64,000 bases of DNA from Alphaproteobacteria bacterium (GTDB lineage Bacteria; Pseudomonadota; Alphaproteobacteria; DSM-16000; Inquilinaceae): the NCBI GenBank assembly GCA_028277405.1, contig JANQGH010000079.1, forward strand, positions 53,352 through 117,351. Direction: 5' to 3'. This document shows, one piece after another, positions 25,911 to 34,641 of the stretch. A program made the position numbers and the translations under genes. Within the stretch, counting starts at the first letter, position 1, and each line of letters begins with the position of its first letter. The notes under the pieces are model-generated. The model had not been told where the DNA came from. It worked only from the letters and a program-made list of their open reading frames with translations, and did no database searches.

Positions 25911-27746
25911 TCAGTCGTCTTGCAGCACCAGATGGCCGGGCGAGACCTCGTCATAGACCGGCGCTGCACGTTCCTGCCCAACCGGGAAGACCGGCGAGGG
26001 CAGGGGCTTGAACTCGGCACTCTCCTTCAGCGTCCGACGCGTCACATCGGCGATTGGAACGCCCGCCAGCAGGGTGCGGGTGTAGCTGTGGCGCGGATTC
26101 TCGAAGATATCGGCCCGCGAACCGATCTCGACGATCCGCCCCAGATACATGACGCCGACCCGGTGCGAGACCCGTTCGACCACCGCCATGTCATGGCTGA
26201 TGAAGAGGTAGGAAAGGCCGAAGTCCGCCTGCAGTTCCATCAACAGGTTCAGGACCTGGGCCTGCACCGATACGTCGAGGGCCGAGACCGCCTCGTCGGC
26301 GATGATCAGCTTGGGGTTGACCGAAAGGGCGCGGGCGATGGCGACGCGCTGGCGCTGTCCGCCGGAAAGCTCGTGCGGGAAGCGGCGCATGAAATCGCGC
26401 GGCAGGCCGACCCGGTCGAACAGAAAGGCGATGCGATCCTGAAGCTCCGATCCCCTTGCGAGATCGTAGTTCAGCATCGGTTCGGCCACCTGCTTTCTTA
26501 GCCGCATGAACGGGTTCAGCGAGGCAAACGGGTCCTGAAAGACCATCTGCATGTTGCGCCGGGCCCGCCTGAGCGCGCCGGGATCGAGGCGGAGGACCTC
26601 CTGCCCATCCATGACGACATCGCCGGCGGTGGGCTTGACCAGCCGCAGGATGGACCGTGCCGTCGTTGACTTGCCGCAGCCCGACTCGCCCACGAGGGCC
26701 AGTGTCTCGCCATGGGCCAGCTCGAAACTGACATCCTCGACCGCATGAACGTTCGCCACGACCCGACGCAGGATGCCGCCCTTGACGGGAAAGCGCGTTG
26801 TCAGCCCCTTGACGGAGAGCACGGGGCGGGCCGCCGCTGCTTCCGTTGGCGGCTTTGGCGCAACAGGCTCGGGCTGGCCGGGGATGCGCAAGGGTTCAGG
26901 CCCGGGCTTGCCGCGCATCTCGCCGAGCTTCGGGACCGAGGCGAGCAGCGTCTTGGTGTACTCCGCCTGGGGCTCCGTGAAGATGCGCTCGACCGGTCCT
27001 TCCTCGACCTTCTCGCCGTGCCGCATGACCACGACGCGGTCGGCGAGCTGTGCCACCACGGCCATGTCGTGGGTGATGAACAGAACGGCCATGCCGAACT
27101 CGCGCTTCAGCCGCTTGATCAGGCCGAGGATTTCGGCCTGGATCGTCACGTCGAGGGCGGTCGTGGGCTCGTCGGCGATCAAGAGTTGGGGGCGACAGGC
27201 CATGGCCATGGCGATCACCACGCGCTGGCGCATGCCGCCTGACAGCTCGTGCGGATATTGCTTCAGCCGTTGTTCGGGTTCCGGCAGCCGCACCTCTTGC
27301 AGAAGCTCAAGCGCGCGGGCGTCGGCCTCGGTTGCCGACAGCTTGCGGTGGCGGCGCAGGCCGTCCGTCAGCTGCCGGCGGATGGTGAAGACCGGGTTCA
27401 GGGCCGTCATCGGCTCCTGAAAGATCATGCCGATCCGGTCGCCGCGCAGGTCGATCATGCGCTCCGCCGGCATCTGCGCCAGGTCCATCGCCTCTTCGCC
27501 GCCGGGACGGAACCAGAGCCGGCCCGAGACGATCTTGCCGCCGCCGAACTCCACAAGCCGCAGCAGAGACAGGGAGGTGACGGACTTGCCCGAGCCGCTC
27601 TCGCCGACGACGCAGACGGTTTCGCCCGGGTTCACGGTGAAGCTGACGTCCTTCACGCCGACGATGGGTCCGGTCTCGCCGTCGAACTCGACGCGGAGGT
27701 TTTCGATGGACAGGAGGGGCGGCGGCGTCCCGGTCTGTTCGGACAT
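25911..27746 (-). CDS. Dipeptide-type ABC transporter, fused double ATPase
   Basis: A 611-residue protein with two complete ATPase domains in tandem, as in GsiA. The start is taken at the ATG at 27746; the frame upstream is a shadow of the permease gene. First domain: Walker A 'GESGSGKSV', signature 'LSGGMRQR', Walker B '[11 protein letters not shown]'. Second domain from about residue 310: 'GESGCGKST', 'LSGGQRQR', 'LIIADEAVSAL'. The second Walker B has Ala after Glu where Pro is usual. It powers the two permeases immediately upstream in the operon. Confidence 0.93.
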   Translation of the reverse strand: MSEQTGTPPPLLSIENLRVEFDGETGPIVGVKDVSFTVNPGETVCVVGESGSGKSVTSLSLLRLVEFGGGKIVSGRLWFRPGGEEAMDLAQMPAERMIDLRGDRIGMIFQEPMTALNPVFTIRRQLTDGLRRHRKLSATEADARALELLQEVRLPEPEQRLKQYPHELSGGMRQRVVIAMAMACRPQLLIADEPTTALDVTIQAEILGLIKRLKREFGMAVLFITHDMAVVAQLADRVVVMRHGEKVEEGPVERIFTEPQAEYTKTLLASVPKLGEMRGKPGPEPLRIPGQPEPVAPKPPTEAAAARPVLSVKGLTTRFPVKGGILRRVVANVHAVEDVSFELAHGETLALVGESGCGKSTTARSILRLVKPTAGDVVMDGQEVLRLDPGALRRARRNMQMVFQDPFASLNPFMRLRKQVAEPMLNYDLARGSELQDRIAFLFDRVGLPRDFMRRFPHELSGGQRQRVAIARALSVNPKLIIADEAVSALDVSVQAQVLNLLMELQADFGLSYLFISHDMAVVERVSHRVGVMYLGRIVEIGSRADIFENPRHSYTRTLLAGVPIADVTRRTLKESAEFKPLPSPVFPVGQERAAPVYDEVSPGHLVLQDD

Positions 27747-27751
27747 CGCCG

Positions 27752-28567
27752 TCACCGTGCCCTGGGGTCGAGCACGTCGCGCAAGACGTCGCCGAGCAGG
27801 TTCAGGCCGAGGATAGTAATGGCGAGCGCGCAGCCCGGCACCAACGCGGTCCAAGGCGCGAGGTCGAGGAACTGGCGGGACGCCTGGATCATCAGCCCCC
27901 AGGAGGCTTGTGGCGGCTGGGTCCCGAGCCCGAGGAAGGACAGCGCGGCCTCGGCCAGCACCGCGAAGGCGAGGCTGATCGTCGCCTGCACGATCAGCGC
28001 CGGCATGACGTTGGGCAGGATGTGGCGCACGATCATCTGCAGGTCGCGGGTGCCGGCGGAGCGCGCAGCCTCGACATAGGGCATCTGCACGATCCGCAAC
28101 GCCTCGCCGCGCACGATCCGGGCCAGGAAGGGCGTGAAGGCAACGCCGATGGCGATGATCGTGTTCTGGAGGTTGGGCCCGAGGACCGCCGAGATCGTCA
28201 GCGCCAAGAGCAGGATGGGAAAGCTCAACAGCGCGTCGATCAGGCGCATCAGGACGTTGTCGACCCGCCCGCCGTAATAGCCCGAGATGATGCCCAGCGG
28301 CAGGCCAAGCACGATGGACATGCCGACGGCGAGTACGGCGATGGTCAGCGATGTCTGGGCACCGAGCATGACCCGGGCGAAAAGGTCACGGCCGAGCTGG
28401 TCGGTGCCGAGCAGAAAGTCGAACGACGGCGGCTGCAGCCGCGCGGTCATCACCATCTGGGTCGCCCGTTCCGGCGGGATGAAGAACGGTGCCAGCACGG
28501 CGACCGCAACGACCGTTAGGACCAGGCCCAGGCCTATCAGCGCCTTCGTGGACAGGAACTTGCGCAT
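27752..28567 (-). CDS. Dipeptide-type ABC permease (DppC-like)
   Basis: A 271-residue permease with six hydrophobic segments. The N-terminal 'F-L-L-G-T-D-Q-L-G-R-D-L-F-A-R' motif is the family mark and 'EAARSAGTRDLQMIVRHILPNVMPALIVQ' is the EAA loop that contacts the ATPase. The next gene (double ATPase) starts five bases after its stop and the partner permease ends three bases before its start. Confidence 0.94.
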   Translation of the reverse strand: MRKFLSTKALIGLGLVLTVVAVAVLAPFFIPPERATQMVMTARLQPPSFDFLLGTDQLGRDLFARVMLGAQTSLTIAVLAVGMSIVLGLPLGIISGYYGGRVDNVLMRLIDALLSFPILLLALTISAVLGPNLQNTIIAIGVAFTPFLARIVRGEALRIVQMPYVEAARSAGTRDLQMIVRHILPNVMPALIVQATISLAFAVLAEAALSFLGLGTQPPQASWGLMIQASRQFLDLAPWTALVPGCALAITILGLNLLGDVLRDVLDPRAR

Positions 28568-28570
28568 CGC

Positions 28571-29512
28571 CTAGCCGAGCCTGATGCGCGGGTCGATCAC
28601 CCGATACAGGAGATCGACGGCGAGGTTGACGAGCATGACCACCGCGGCGATCACGAAGACCGTGCTCTGGATCAGCGGGATGTCGCGGTTCAAAAGCGCC
28701 TGGTAGGTCAGCCAGCCCATGCCGGTGTACGAAAACAGGCTCTCGATCACGATGATCGAGCCAAAGAGGAAGCCGATCTGAAGGCCCGCAACCGTCATCA
28801 CCGGCCCGATGGCGTTCGGCAGCGCGTAGTGCCAGACCACGGTGCGCTCGGGCAGGCCCTTGGCGCGGGCGACGCGGATGAACTCCTGATTGAGGATGCC
28901 GATCATGGCCGAGCGCGTCATGCGCGTAAGGTGCGCCATGAGCCCAAGGGCAAGAGCCAGCGACGGCAGGAAGGCGTGGCGCACGGCGCCGAAGAAATCC
29001 TCGGTCGGGTCGACGAAGCCCGAGGAGGGCAGCCAGCCGAGATAAGCCGCGAAGAGCAGGATCAGCATGATGCCGATGAAGAAGTCCGGCACGCTGAGGC
29101 CGAGAAGCGCCGCGGTCGACGATGTCGTGTCCTGCCAGCGGTCCCGATGCCGCGCCGCCCAAACGCCAAGCGGGATGGCGAGCAGAAGCGCGATCGCCAT
29201 GGTCATGACCACGATCAGCCCGGAGGCCAGCATCTTCTGGGAAATGAGCGGCGCGATCGGCTCGTTGAACAGAAGCGACTCGCCCCATTGGCCTGACAAC
29301 AGGCCGCCGATCCAGCGGCCGTATTGCACGATCAGCGGATCATTCAGCCCAAGCGACTGGCGCAGGCCCTCCAACGCCTCCGGGTTCGACTGAGTGCCCA
29401 TGATCATCATGGCCACGTCGCCCGGCAGGATGTTGGTGATGCCGAAGGTGACGATGGAGATGACGAACAGGGTAAGGACAACCAGCAACAGCCGGTTGAC
29501 GAGGTAGACCAT
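28571..29512 (-). CDS. Dipeptide-type ABC permease (DppB-like)
   Basis: A 313-residue permease with six hydrophobic segments, the N-terminal 'V-x-x-I-V-x-F-x-I-x-x-I-L-P-G-D' pattern and the EAA loop 'FIRVARAKGLPERTVVWHYALPNAIGPVMT'. It forms the membrane channel with the DppC-like protein encoded next. It lies 83 bases past the binding-protein gene, with a strong hairpin in between. Confidence 0.94.
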   Translation of the reverse strand: MVYLVNRLLLVVLTLFVISIVTFGITNILPGDVAMMIMGTQSNPEALEGLRQSLGLNDPLIVQYGRWIGGLLSGQWGESLLFNEPIAPLISQKMLASGLIVVMTMAIALLLAIPLGVWAARHRDRWQDTTSSTAALLGLSVPDFFIGIMLILLFAAYLGWLPSSGFVDPTEDFFGAVRHAFLPSLALALGLMAHLTRMTRSAMIGILNQEFIRVARAKGLPERTVVWHYALPNAIGPVMTVAGLQIGFLFGSIIVIESLFSYTGMGWLTYQALLNRDIPLIQSTVFVIAAVVMLVNLAVDLLYRVIDPRIRLG

Positions 29513-29555
29513 CAGCTAGATGTCCGGGATGCGGGCAGACCTGTCGAAGGGTGGC

Positions 29556-29585
29556 GGGCGGGGCGGCCTTGGGCACGCCCCGCCC
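29556..29585. terminator. Hairpin between binding-protein and permease genes
   Basis: A perfect ten-base stem (GGGCGGGGCG pairing CGCCCCGCCC) with a ten-base loop, right after the binding-protein stop. There is no run of T in the direction of transcription. Such hairpins usually stabilise the upstream message or thin out read-through, so that binding protein is made in excess over permease. Confidence 0.6.
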
Positions 29586-29595
29586 TCAGATCAGG

Positions 29596-31134
29596 TCATG
29601 ACTGGAGCCAGACCCTGTGGAAGTTCAGGTTCGAGCCGTTCGGGTGCACCACCGTGTCGAGGCCGCCCACCGAGGGCTGCGCCGCGATGGAACCGTTGCG
29701 GTACCACAGCAAGACGTCCAGCGCCTCGTCGAAGATGTGCTGCTGGATCTGCTGATAGATCTCCGTGCGCGCGTCCGGGTCGACCTCGCCCCGCGCCGCC
29801 TCGGCCAACTCGTCGATCAGCGGGTCGGAGATGTTGCGGTAATTGAAGCCGCCGGTGGTGTGGTAGAGGCTGTAGTAGAGGCGATCGGGCTCCCAGATGG
29901 TGAAGAAGTTCATCATCGTCATCTCGAAGTCGCGATCGACCCAGACCTGGCTCAGCCAGTCGGCCCAGGTGAGCTGCTCGATCGTCATGTTCACGCCGGC
30001 CTGGCGCGCCCATTCGGCGATGATCTGCGCGCTCTCGACATGGTAGGGGTAGTTCGTCGTGACCTTGAAGACGACGTTCAGCGTGCCCGGGGGATAGCCC
30101 GCCTCCGCAAGCAGCGCCCGCGCCTGCTCAATGTCCTGGGCCCGTTGCACAAGGTCGCCGTTGCGCGAGGCGTCGTTCGGGAAACTCGGCGTCGGCGTCG
30201 TCGTCCCTTGCCCCCAGAGCGCGCCCTGCATGAGCAGCTCCTTATCGATTATCAAGTCGAAGGCCTGGCGCACACGCGGGTCCTGGAAGAGCTCCACGTC
30301 GTGGTTGAAGTTCACGAAGTCGAAGTTGAGCGGCGCCCAGGTGACGACCTGCAGGTCCGGATCGGCCTCGACCTCTGCGACGCGCTCTGCCGGGATGTCG
30401 TTGATGAAGTGCAGTTCACCGGTCCTCAGGCCGGTCAGACGCACGGTCGGCTCGGTGATTTCGCGGGCCAAAATGCCGTCGAGATAGGCCGGGCCATCCC
30501 AATAATCGTCGAAGCGCGCAAGCTCGACCTCATTGCCGAACTCGCGCCGGACGAACTCGAACGCGCCCGCGCCGATCGGCGTCTCGCCCTGGATATCGCC
30601 CGAACCCGCCGGAATGATGACGCCCGCGCCGTTCTCGGCGACCCGCGCGAGGAAGGGCGCGTTGGGGCGCGACATGCGGATGACGACCGTCATGTCGTCC
30701 GGGGCCTCGATCGCCTCGACGTCGTTGAAGACCTCGAAGTTGACCGCACCCGTCTCCGGGTCGCGCAAGCGTTCGAAGGAGTAGACGACATCCTCGGCCG
30801 TCATGGTCGAGCCGTCGTGGAACATCACGCCGTCGCGCAGGTGGAACGTGTAGGTCAGGCCGTCGTCTGAAATCTCGAAGCTCTCGGCGAGCTGCGGCAC
30901 GACCTCCATGTCCGAATTGATCGTGACGATGCTGTCATGGATGTTCTGCAGCACCCGGCTGGTCGATGCCGTGCCGGTCTGGTGCATGTCGAGATTCTGC
31001 GTCGTCTCAGAATGGCCCCAGACCAGCGTGCCGCCCGAGACCGGCTCTTGCGCTTGCAGAGCCGAGGGCCCAAAGCCGATCCAGAGCGCGGCGCTCGCGG
31101 CGATCGTGCTGACGAGAAAGTCCCTGCGTTTCAT
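29596..31134 (-). CDS. Family-5 ABC solute-binding protein (normal domain order)
   Basis: A 512-residue DppA-like periplasmic protein. The N-terminus 'MKRRDFLVST' followed by a hydrophobic run and A-Q-A at about 29 looks like a Tat-type signal. Landmarks in order: 'LAESFEISDDGL' at 82-93, 'IGAGAFEF' at 187-194, 'DDYWDG' at 209-214, 'PRVRQAF' at 286-292 and 'ARALLAEAGYP' at 338-348. This normal order is a useful reference for the permuted protein at 39820. It lies downstream of the amidase gene in the same operon; ligand probably a peptide or amide. Confidence 0.94.
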   Translation of the reverse strand: MKRRDFLVSTIAASAALWIGFGPSALQAQEPVSGGTLVWGHSETTQNLDMHQTGTASTSRVLQNIHDSIVTINSDMEVVPQLAESFEISDDGLTYTFHLRDGVMFHDGSTMTAEDVVYSFERLRDPETGAVNFEVFNDVEAIEAPDDMTVVIRMSRPNAPFLARVAENGAGVIIPAGSGDIQGETPIGAGAFEFVRREFGNEVELARFDDYWDGPAYLDGILAREITEPTVRLTGLRTGELHFINDIPAERVAEVEADPDLQVVTWAPLNFDFVNFNHDVELFQDPRVRQAFDLIIDKELLMQGALWGQGTTTPTPSFPNDASRNGDLVQRAQDIEQARALLAEAGYPPGTLNVVFKVTTNYPYHVESAQIIAEWARQAGVNMTIEQLTWADWLSQVWVDRDFEMTMMNFFTIWEPDRLYYSLYHTTGGFNYRNISDPLIDELAEAARGEVDPDARTEIYQQIQQHIFDEALDVLLWYRNGSIAAQPSVGGLDTVVHPNGSNLNFHRVWLQS

Positions 31135-31250
31135 TGTTTTGTCCTCCTGATGGCCGGCAACTTGGAGCCGGCGGTTGCAGCGGTCGGAGCCCGTGACCGA
31201 CGGTCTCCGCAGCGGATTGCGACGCGCCTTGGGGGCGGCGGGACGCGATA

Positions 31251-32906
31251 TCAGCGCGCAAATGTCGGGCGGCGGCCGGACACCCCAAGCGCGTTTTCGA
31301 GGGCCATACCAAGGTTCAGGATCGGCCCCTCCTCGAACAGACGACCCCAGAGCGAAATGCCCTGCGGAACGGTGAAGGTTTGGCCCTCATCCTCCTCCCC
31401 AAGGTTCAGCGTGCCGGAGCCGAGGCTCGACTTGCCGCGGGTTCCGACATCGAGGAAGCCGGCGCGCAAGTGCAGGCACGGGTGGCCGGTGAAGTTGGAG
31501 GCGACGAGCATCGGCCCGGTCATGAATGGCCCCACCAGCACGTCGATGTCGCCGAACAGCGCGTCGAGCGCCTTCATCACCCGCAGCCGCAGCCGATCGA
31601 GCTGGATATGATCCACGGCCGACAGGAAGCGCGCCTTTCGGAACGTGTTGGGCCAGGCGCCGTCATCCTGCCAGGTCAGCGTGTCGTCGGTGTTTTCCAG
31701 CGTCAGCTCCTCGAACGCGGCCGCAGCCTCGGCATAGAGAATGTTGAACAGCGCGCCGTAGGGCAAGTCGGGAAGGCCAACTTCAACCACTTCGACCCCG
31801 AGGTCACGGACCGCCTGCAGCGCCGCGTGGTCGACGCCGGTCGCCTCCTCGCCGAACGCCTCGGGAAGATAGCCGACGCGCAAATGCTTCCAGTCCGCCG
31901 TAGCGTCGAAATGGAACGCTGCCGCGATGCACGACGGGTCGCCCAGGTCGGGCCCGTTCAGTGCGGCCAGCACCATCGCCGTGTCCTCGACGGACCGGCA
32001 GATCGGACCGACCTTGTCCAGCGTCCAGCACAGCGCCATGCCGCCGGTGCGCGGCACGCGGCCGAACGTCGGTCGCAGCCCGGTCGTGCCGCAGCGCTGC
32101 GAGGGCGAGGTGATCGAGCCGAGCGTCTCGGTCCCGATGCCGAAGGCGCAGAGCCCGGCGGCCGTGGCGGACGCGGACCCGGCCGAGGAGCCGCTGGACC
32201 CCTCATTGAGGTTCCAGGGGTTGCGGGTGACACCGCCATACCAGATGTCGTTGTAGGCGAGCGCGCCCACCGTGGTTTTGCCGAGCAGCACGGCGCCGGC
32301 GGCGCGCAGGCGCTCCACGATCACGGCATCCGTGTCCGGCACGCGGTCGCGGAAGGGTTCAGCGCCCCATCCCGTCACGACGCCCTTCGTGTCGAACAGG
32401 TCCTTCAAGCCGTAGGGAATACCGTGCAGGGGCCCGATCCAGACACCTGCCTGCAAGAGCGCGTCCGCCGCATCGGCTTCGGCCAGCGCCAGTTCAGGCG
32501 TCACCATGGCGAAGCATTCGAGATCCGGGTTCAGCGCCTCGATCCGGGCCAGGTAGATCTCGGTCAGCCGGCGGCTCGTGAGTTTACCCTGCCGCAGCCA
32601 GGACGAAAGAAGCGTGACCGGCGCGTAAGCGATGTCCTCATCGTCGTCGGGCACGTCCGCGGCGCCCGGTTCCGAGAAACGCAGCGGTCCGGCCGGCGCC
32701 GGCATCGCGAACGTCGGCAGGCGCGGATCGAAGCGCGTCGCCATCGGCTCGTCATTGCCGAGTTTGACCGCCCGGCGCATCCGGGCCGAATTGATCTGAC
32801 CCTCGAGGTTTTCGAGCATCTGCTGCCGCTCCTGCGGCGTGTAGCTCACGCCCGCAAGGCGCTCGGCGCCCTCGATGTCGGCCAGAGAGAATGTGTCCGT
32901 CGTCAT
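31251..32906 (-). CDS. Amidase-signature family hydrolase
   Basis: A 551-residue amidase from ATG at 32906. The catalytic Lys lies in 'GIPYGLKDLFDTKG', the cis-Ser in 'GSSGSSAGSASA' and the nucleophile Ser in 'GTETLGSIT', the Ser-cisSer-Lys triad of the family. The nucleophile motif has E-T-L-G-S where D-T-G-G-S is usual. About 60 residues precede the core. It is the first gene of an operon (amidase, binding protein, two permeases, double ATPase, dipeptidase), pointing to import and hydrolysis of an amide or acyl-peptide. Confidence 0.93.
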   Translation of the reverse strand: MTTDTFSLADIEGAERLAGVSYTPQERQQMLENLEGQINSARMRRAVKLGNDEPMATRFDPRLPTFAMPAPAGPLRFSEPGAADVPDDDEDIAYAPVTLLSSWLRQGKLTSRRLTEIYLARIEALNPDLECFAMVTPELALAEADAADALLQAGVWIGPLHGIPYGLKDLFDTKGVVTGWGAEPFRDRVPDTDAVIVERLRAAGAVLLGKTTVGALAYNDIWYGGVTRNPWNLNEGSSGSSAGSASATAAGLCAFGIGTETLGSITSPSQRCGTTGLRPTFGRVPRTGGMALCWTLDKVGPICRSVEDTAMVLAALNGPDLGDPSCIAAAFHFDATADWKHLRVGYLPEAFGEEATGVDHAALQAVRDLGVEVVEVGLPDLPYGALFNILYAEAAAAFEELTLENTDDTLTWQDDGAWPNTFRKARFLSAVDHIQLDRLRLRVMKALDALFGDIDVLVGPFMTGPMLVASNFTGHPCLHLRAGFLDVGTRGKSSLGSGTLNLGEEDEGQTFTVPQGISLWGRLFEEGPILNLGMALENALGVSGRRPTFAR

Positions 32907-32950
32907 GTGCGCTGCCTGTCGAACCGTGCTGACACCATGCTTTCTGCGCA

Positions 32951-32963
32951 ACAAACCGTTTGT
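32951..32963. promoter_or_regulatory. Short palindrome ACAAAC-C-GTTTGT
   Basis: A perfect six-base inverted repeat about one base, 45 bases upstream of the amidase start in the divergent gap. It could be a second regulator site or overlap the promoter. It is directly followed by GTCAACTATG, the same ten bases as the left part of the MarR-type palindrome at 23175. Confidence 0.35.
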
Positions 32964-32981
32964 CAACTATGATCTAAGTGT

Positions 32982-33010
32982 CAAAAATCATATGAGTGCT
33001 ATGATTTTTG
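32982..33010. promoter_or_regulatory. Probable TetR operator
   Basis: A perfect inverted repeat with ten-base arms: CAAAAATCAT, nine bases, ATGATTTTTG. It sits in the 213-base gap between the divergent amidase operon and the TetR gene, where one dimer could control both. The arms are AT-rich in a GC-rich setting, so chance is unlikely. Confidence 0.7.
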
Positions 33011-33119
33011 CAAAAGCCTAATTGTCGACCACGGGAATCGGAGTTTTGCCCAGTTTTGCGGCACCGCGTATGAGCACCCGCCCCGTGGACGGTGCCGCGT
33101 CGAAAGGATCCGTGTAGCG

Positions 33120-33782
33120 ATGCAGCAAAGAGTCGCACGTGTTCGAGCCTATAATGTTGAGACCCCCGACCGCCTGCTCGACGCGGCGGAGAGGCTGTTC
33201 GCCAAGCGGAACTATCAGACCGTCACGCTGAAGGAGATTGCGGCCGAAGCGAACTCCAATGTCGGCCAGATCGCCTATCATTTCGGGAGGAAAGAGACGC
33301 TGGTCCGCGAGACCATCCATCGGCGGGCGGAGGAACTGAACCGCGAACGTATTGCGCTGCTGGAGCAGTATGAAGAACTGGTCGGGCCCGACAATGTCGA
33401 GGTCGAGCCCCTCGTGCGCGCGCTCATCCTTCCCTACTACAACAGGCTCGACGACGAGGACGGCCAGTGGCGCCACTTCGCCTCCTTCGTCGGCCGGTCG
33501 GTCTGGGACGGCACGCTGTCGGCCTATATGAGCGAGAGCTTCGACGACGTGGCGAAGCTCTACATCGCCACGTTCATGCGCGCGATACCCGGTCTGGAGC
33601 ACGGCGACGCCGTGCGAGGCTTCCACTTCCTCATGGCGGTCATGCATGCCGCAACCGTGAAGGACGCGCGGGTCCAAGGGCTGCATGACGGGGCCGGCGC
33701 CGATTTCTCCTGGTCGTCGTACAAGGACATCGTGGTTCCGTACATAAGCGCGGGCTTCAAGGCGCTGGCGAAGGCGCGGTGA
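33120..33782 (+). CDS. TetR-family transcriptional regulator
   Basis: A 220-residue regulator. The N-terminal helix-turn-helix 'LLDAAERLFAKRNYQTVTLKEIAAEANSNVGQIAYHFGRKETLV' pattern (about residues 18-62) is the TetR DNA-binding domain; the rest is the helical ligand-binding domain, with a C-terminal type near TetR_C_34/CecR groups. It is divergent from the amidase/ABC operon and probably binds the long palindrome between them. Confidence 0.92.
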   Translation: MQQRVARVRAYNVETPDRLLDAAERLFAKRNYQTVTLKEIAAEANSNVGQIAYHFGRKETLVRETIHRRAEELNRERIALLEQYEELVGPDNVEVEPLVRALILPYYNRLDDEDGQWRHFASFVGRSVWDGTLSAYMSESFDDVAKLYIATFMRAIPGLEHGDAVRGFHFLMAVMHAATVKDARVQGLHDGAGADFSWSSYKDIVVPYISAGFKALAKAR

Positions 33783-33903
33783 TCCTCCGCCAGTACAGAT
33801 CAAGGCAGAGCGAGCGGACGTCGCTTCTCGCCGGCTGCTGGCCTATCGATTGGCAGCGGGCTTGGCGCTTCGCCGGATTGGCTGGAACTTACCGGAGCTG
33901 CCC

Positions 33904-34638
33904 TCAAAGCCCCCCGGTGGCATCGAGATTGACGCCGGTGACGTAGGATGCCTCCGGTCCGCACAGCCATAGGGCGAGAGCCGCGATTTCGTCGGCATCG
34001 GCCATGCGGCCGAGAGGAACATTGGCCGCGGCTCGGGCCTCGGCGGTGTCGAGCCCGATATTGTTGTCGAAGATCTCGGTGCGCGTCATGCCCGGTCTCA
34101 AGCCGCAGACGCGGATACCGTCGGACGCGACCTCCTTCGCAAGGCCAAGGGTGAAGGTGTCGATGGCGCCCTTGCTGGCCGCATAGACAGTCCCGTGCGG
34201 GCCACCGCCGGTTCGGGCGGATACGGACGACATGTTGACGATCACGCCCCCATGGCCCTGCATGCGGCGAACCGCTTCGCGCGCGGCAATGAACGCCCCC
34301 CCGACATTGATCGCGAAGACACGGTCGATATCGCCCGGGTCCAGCGCCGTGATCGCCGCCATGTGGTTGATGCCGGCATTGTTGATCAGGGTATCGAGGC
34401 GGCCGAACCTGCGGTCGACCTCGGCGAACATTTTCTCGACATCAGTTTCGGACGCCATATCGGCGCGCAGCGCAACGGCGGTACCGCCCGCAGCCTCGAT
34501 CTCGCGCACCAGCCGGCCCGCCGCGTCGCCTGCCCGGACATAGTTGATCGCGACGGTCCAGCCGTCTCGCGCCGCGCGCCGGGCGATGGCGGCACCGATG
34601 CCGCGGCTGCCGCCGGTGATCAGCATGGTCCCTGCCAT
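33904..34638 (-). CDS. Short-chain dehydrogenase/reductase
   Basis: A 244-residue classical SDR. The cofactor loop is 'ITGGSRGIGAAIA', 'NNAGINHMAAI' is the structural motif, Ser in 'VNMSSVSA' and Y-x-x-x-K in 'VYAASKGA' are catalytic. An Arg-containing loop after the second strand ('NYVRAGDA') suggests NADP preference. It is encoded three bases past the propeller gene in the same operon. Substrate probably a sugar or polyol given the neighbours. Confidence 0.92.
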   Translation of the reverse strand: MAGTMLITGGSRGIGAAIARRAARDGWTVAINYVRAGDAAGRLVREIEAAGGTAVALRADMASETDVEKMFAEVDRRFGRLDTLINNAGINHMAAITALDPGDIDRVFAINVGGAFIAAREAVRRMQGHGGVIVNMSSVSARTGGGPHGTVYAASKGAIDTFTLGLAKEVASDGIRVCGLRPGMTRTEIFDNNIGLDTAEARAAANVPLGRMADADEIAALALWLCGPEASYVTGVNLDATGGL

Positions 34639-34641
34639 CGG

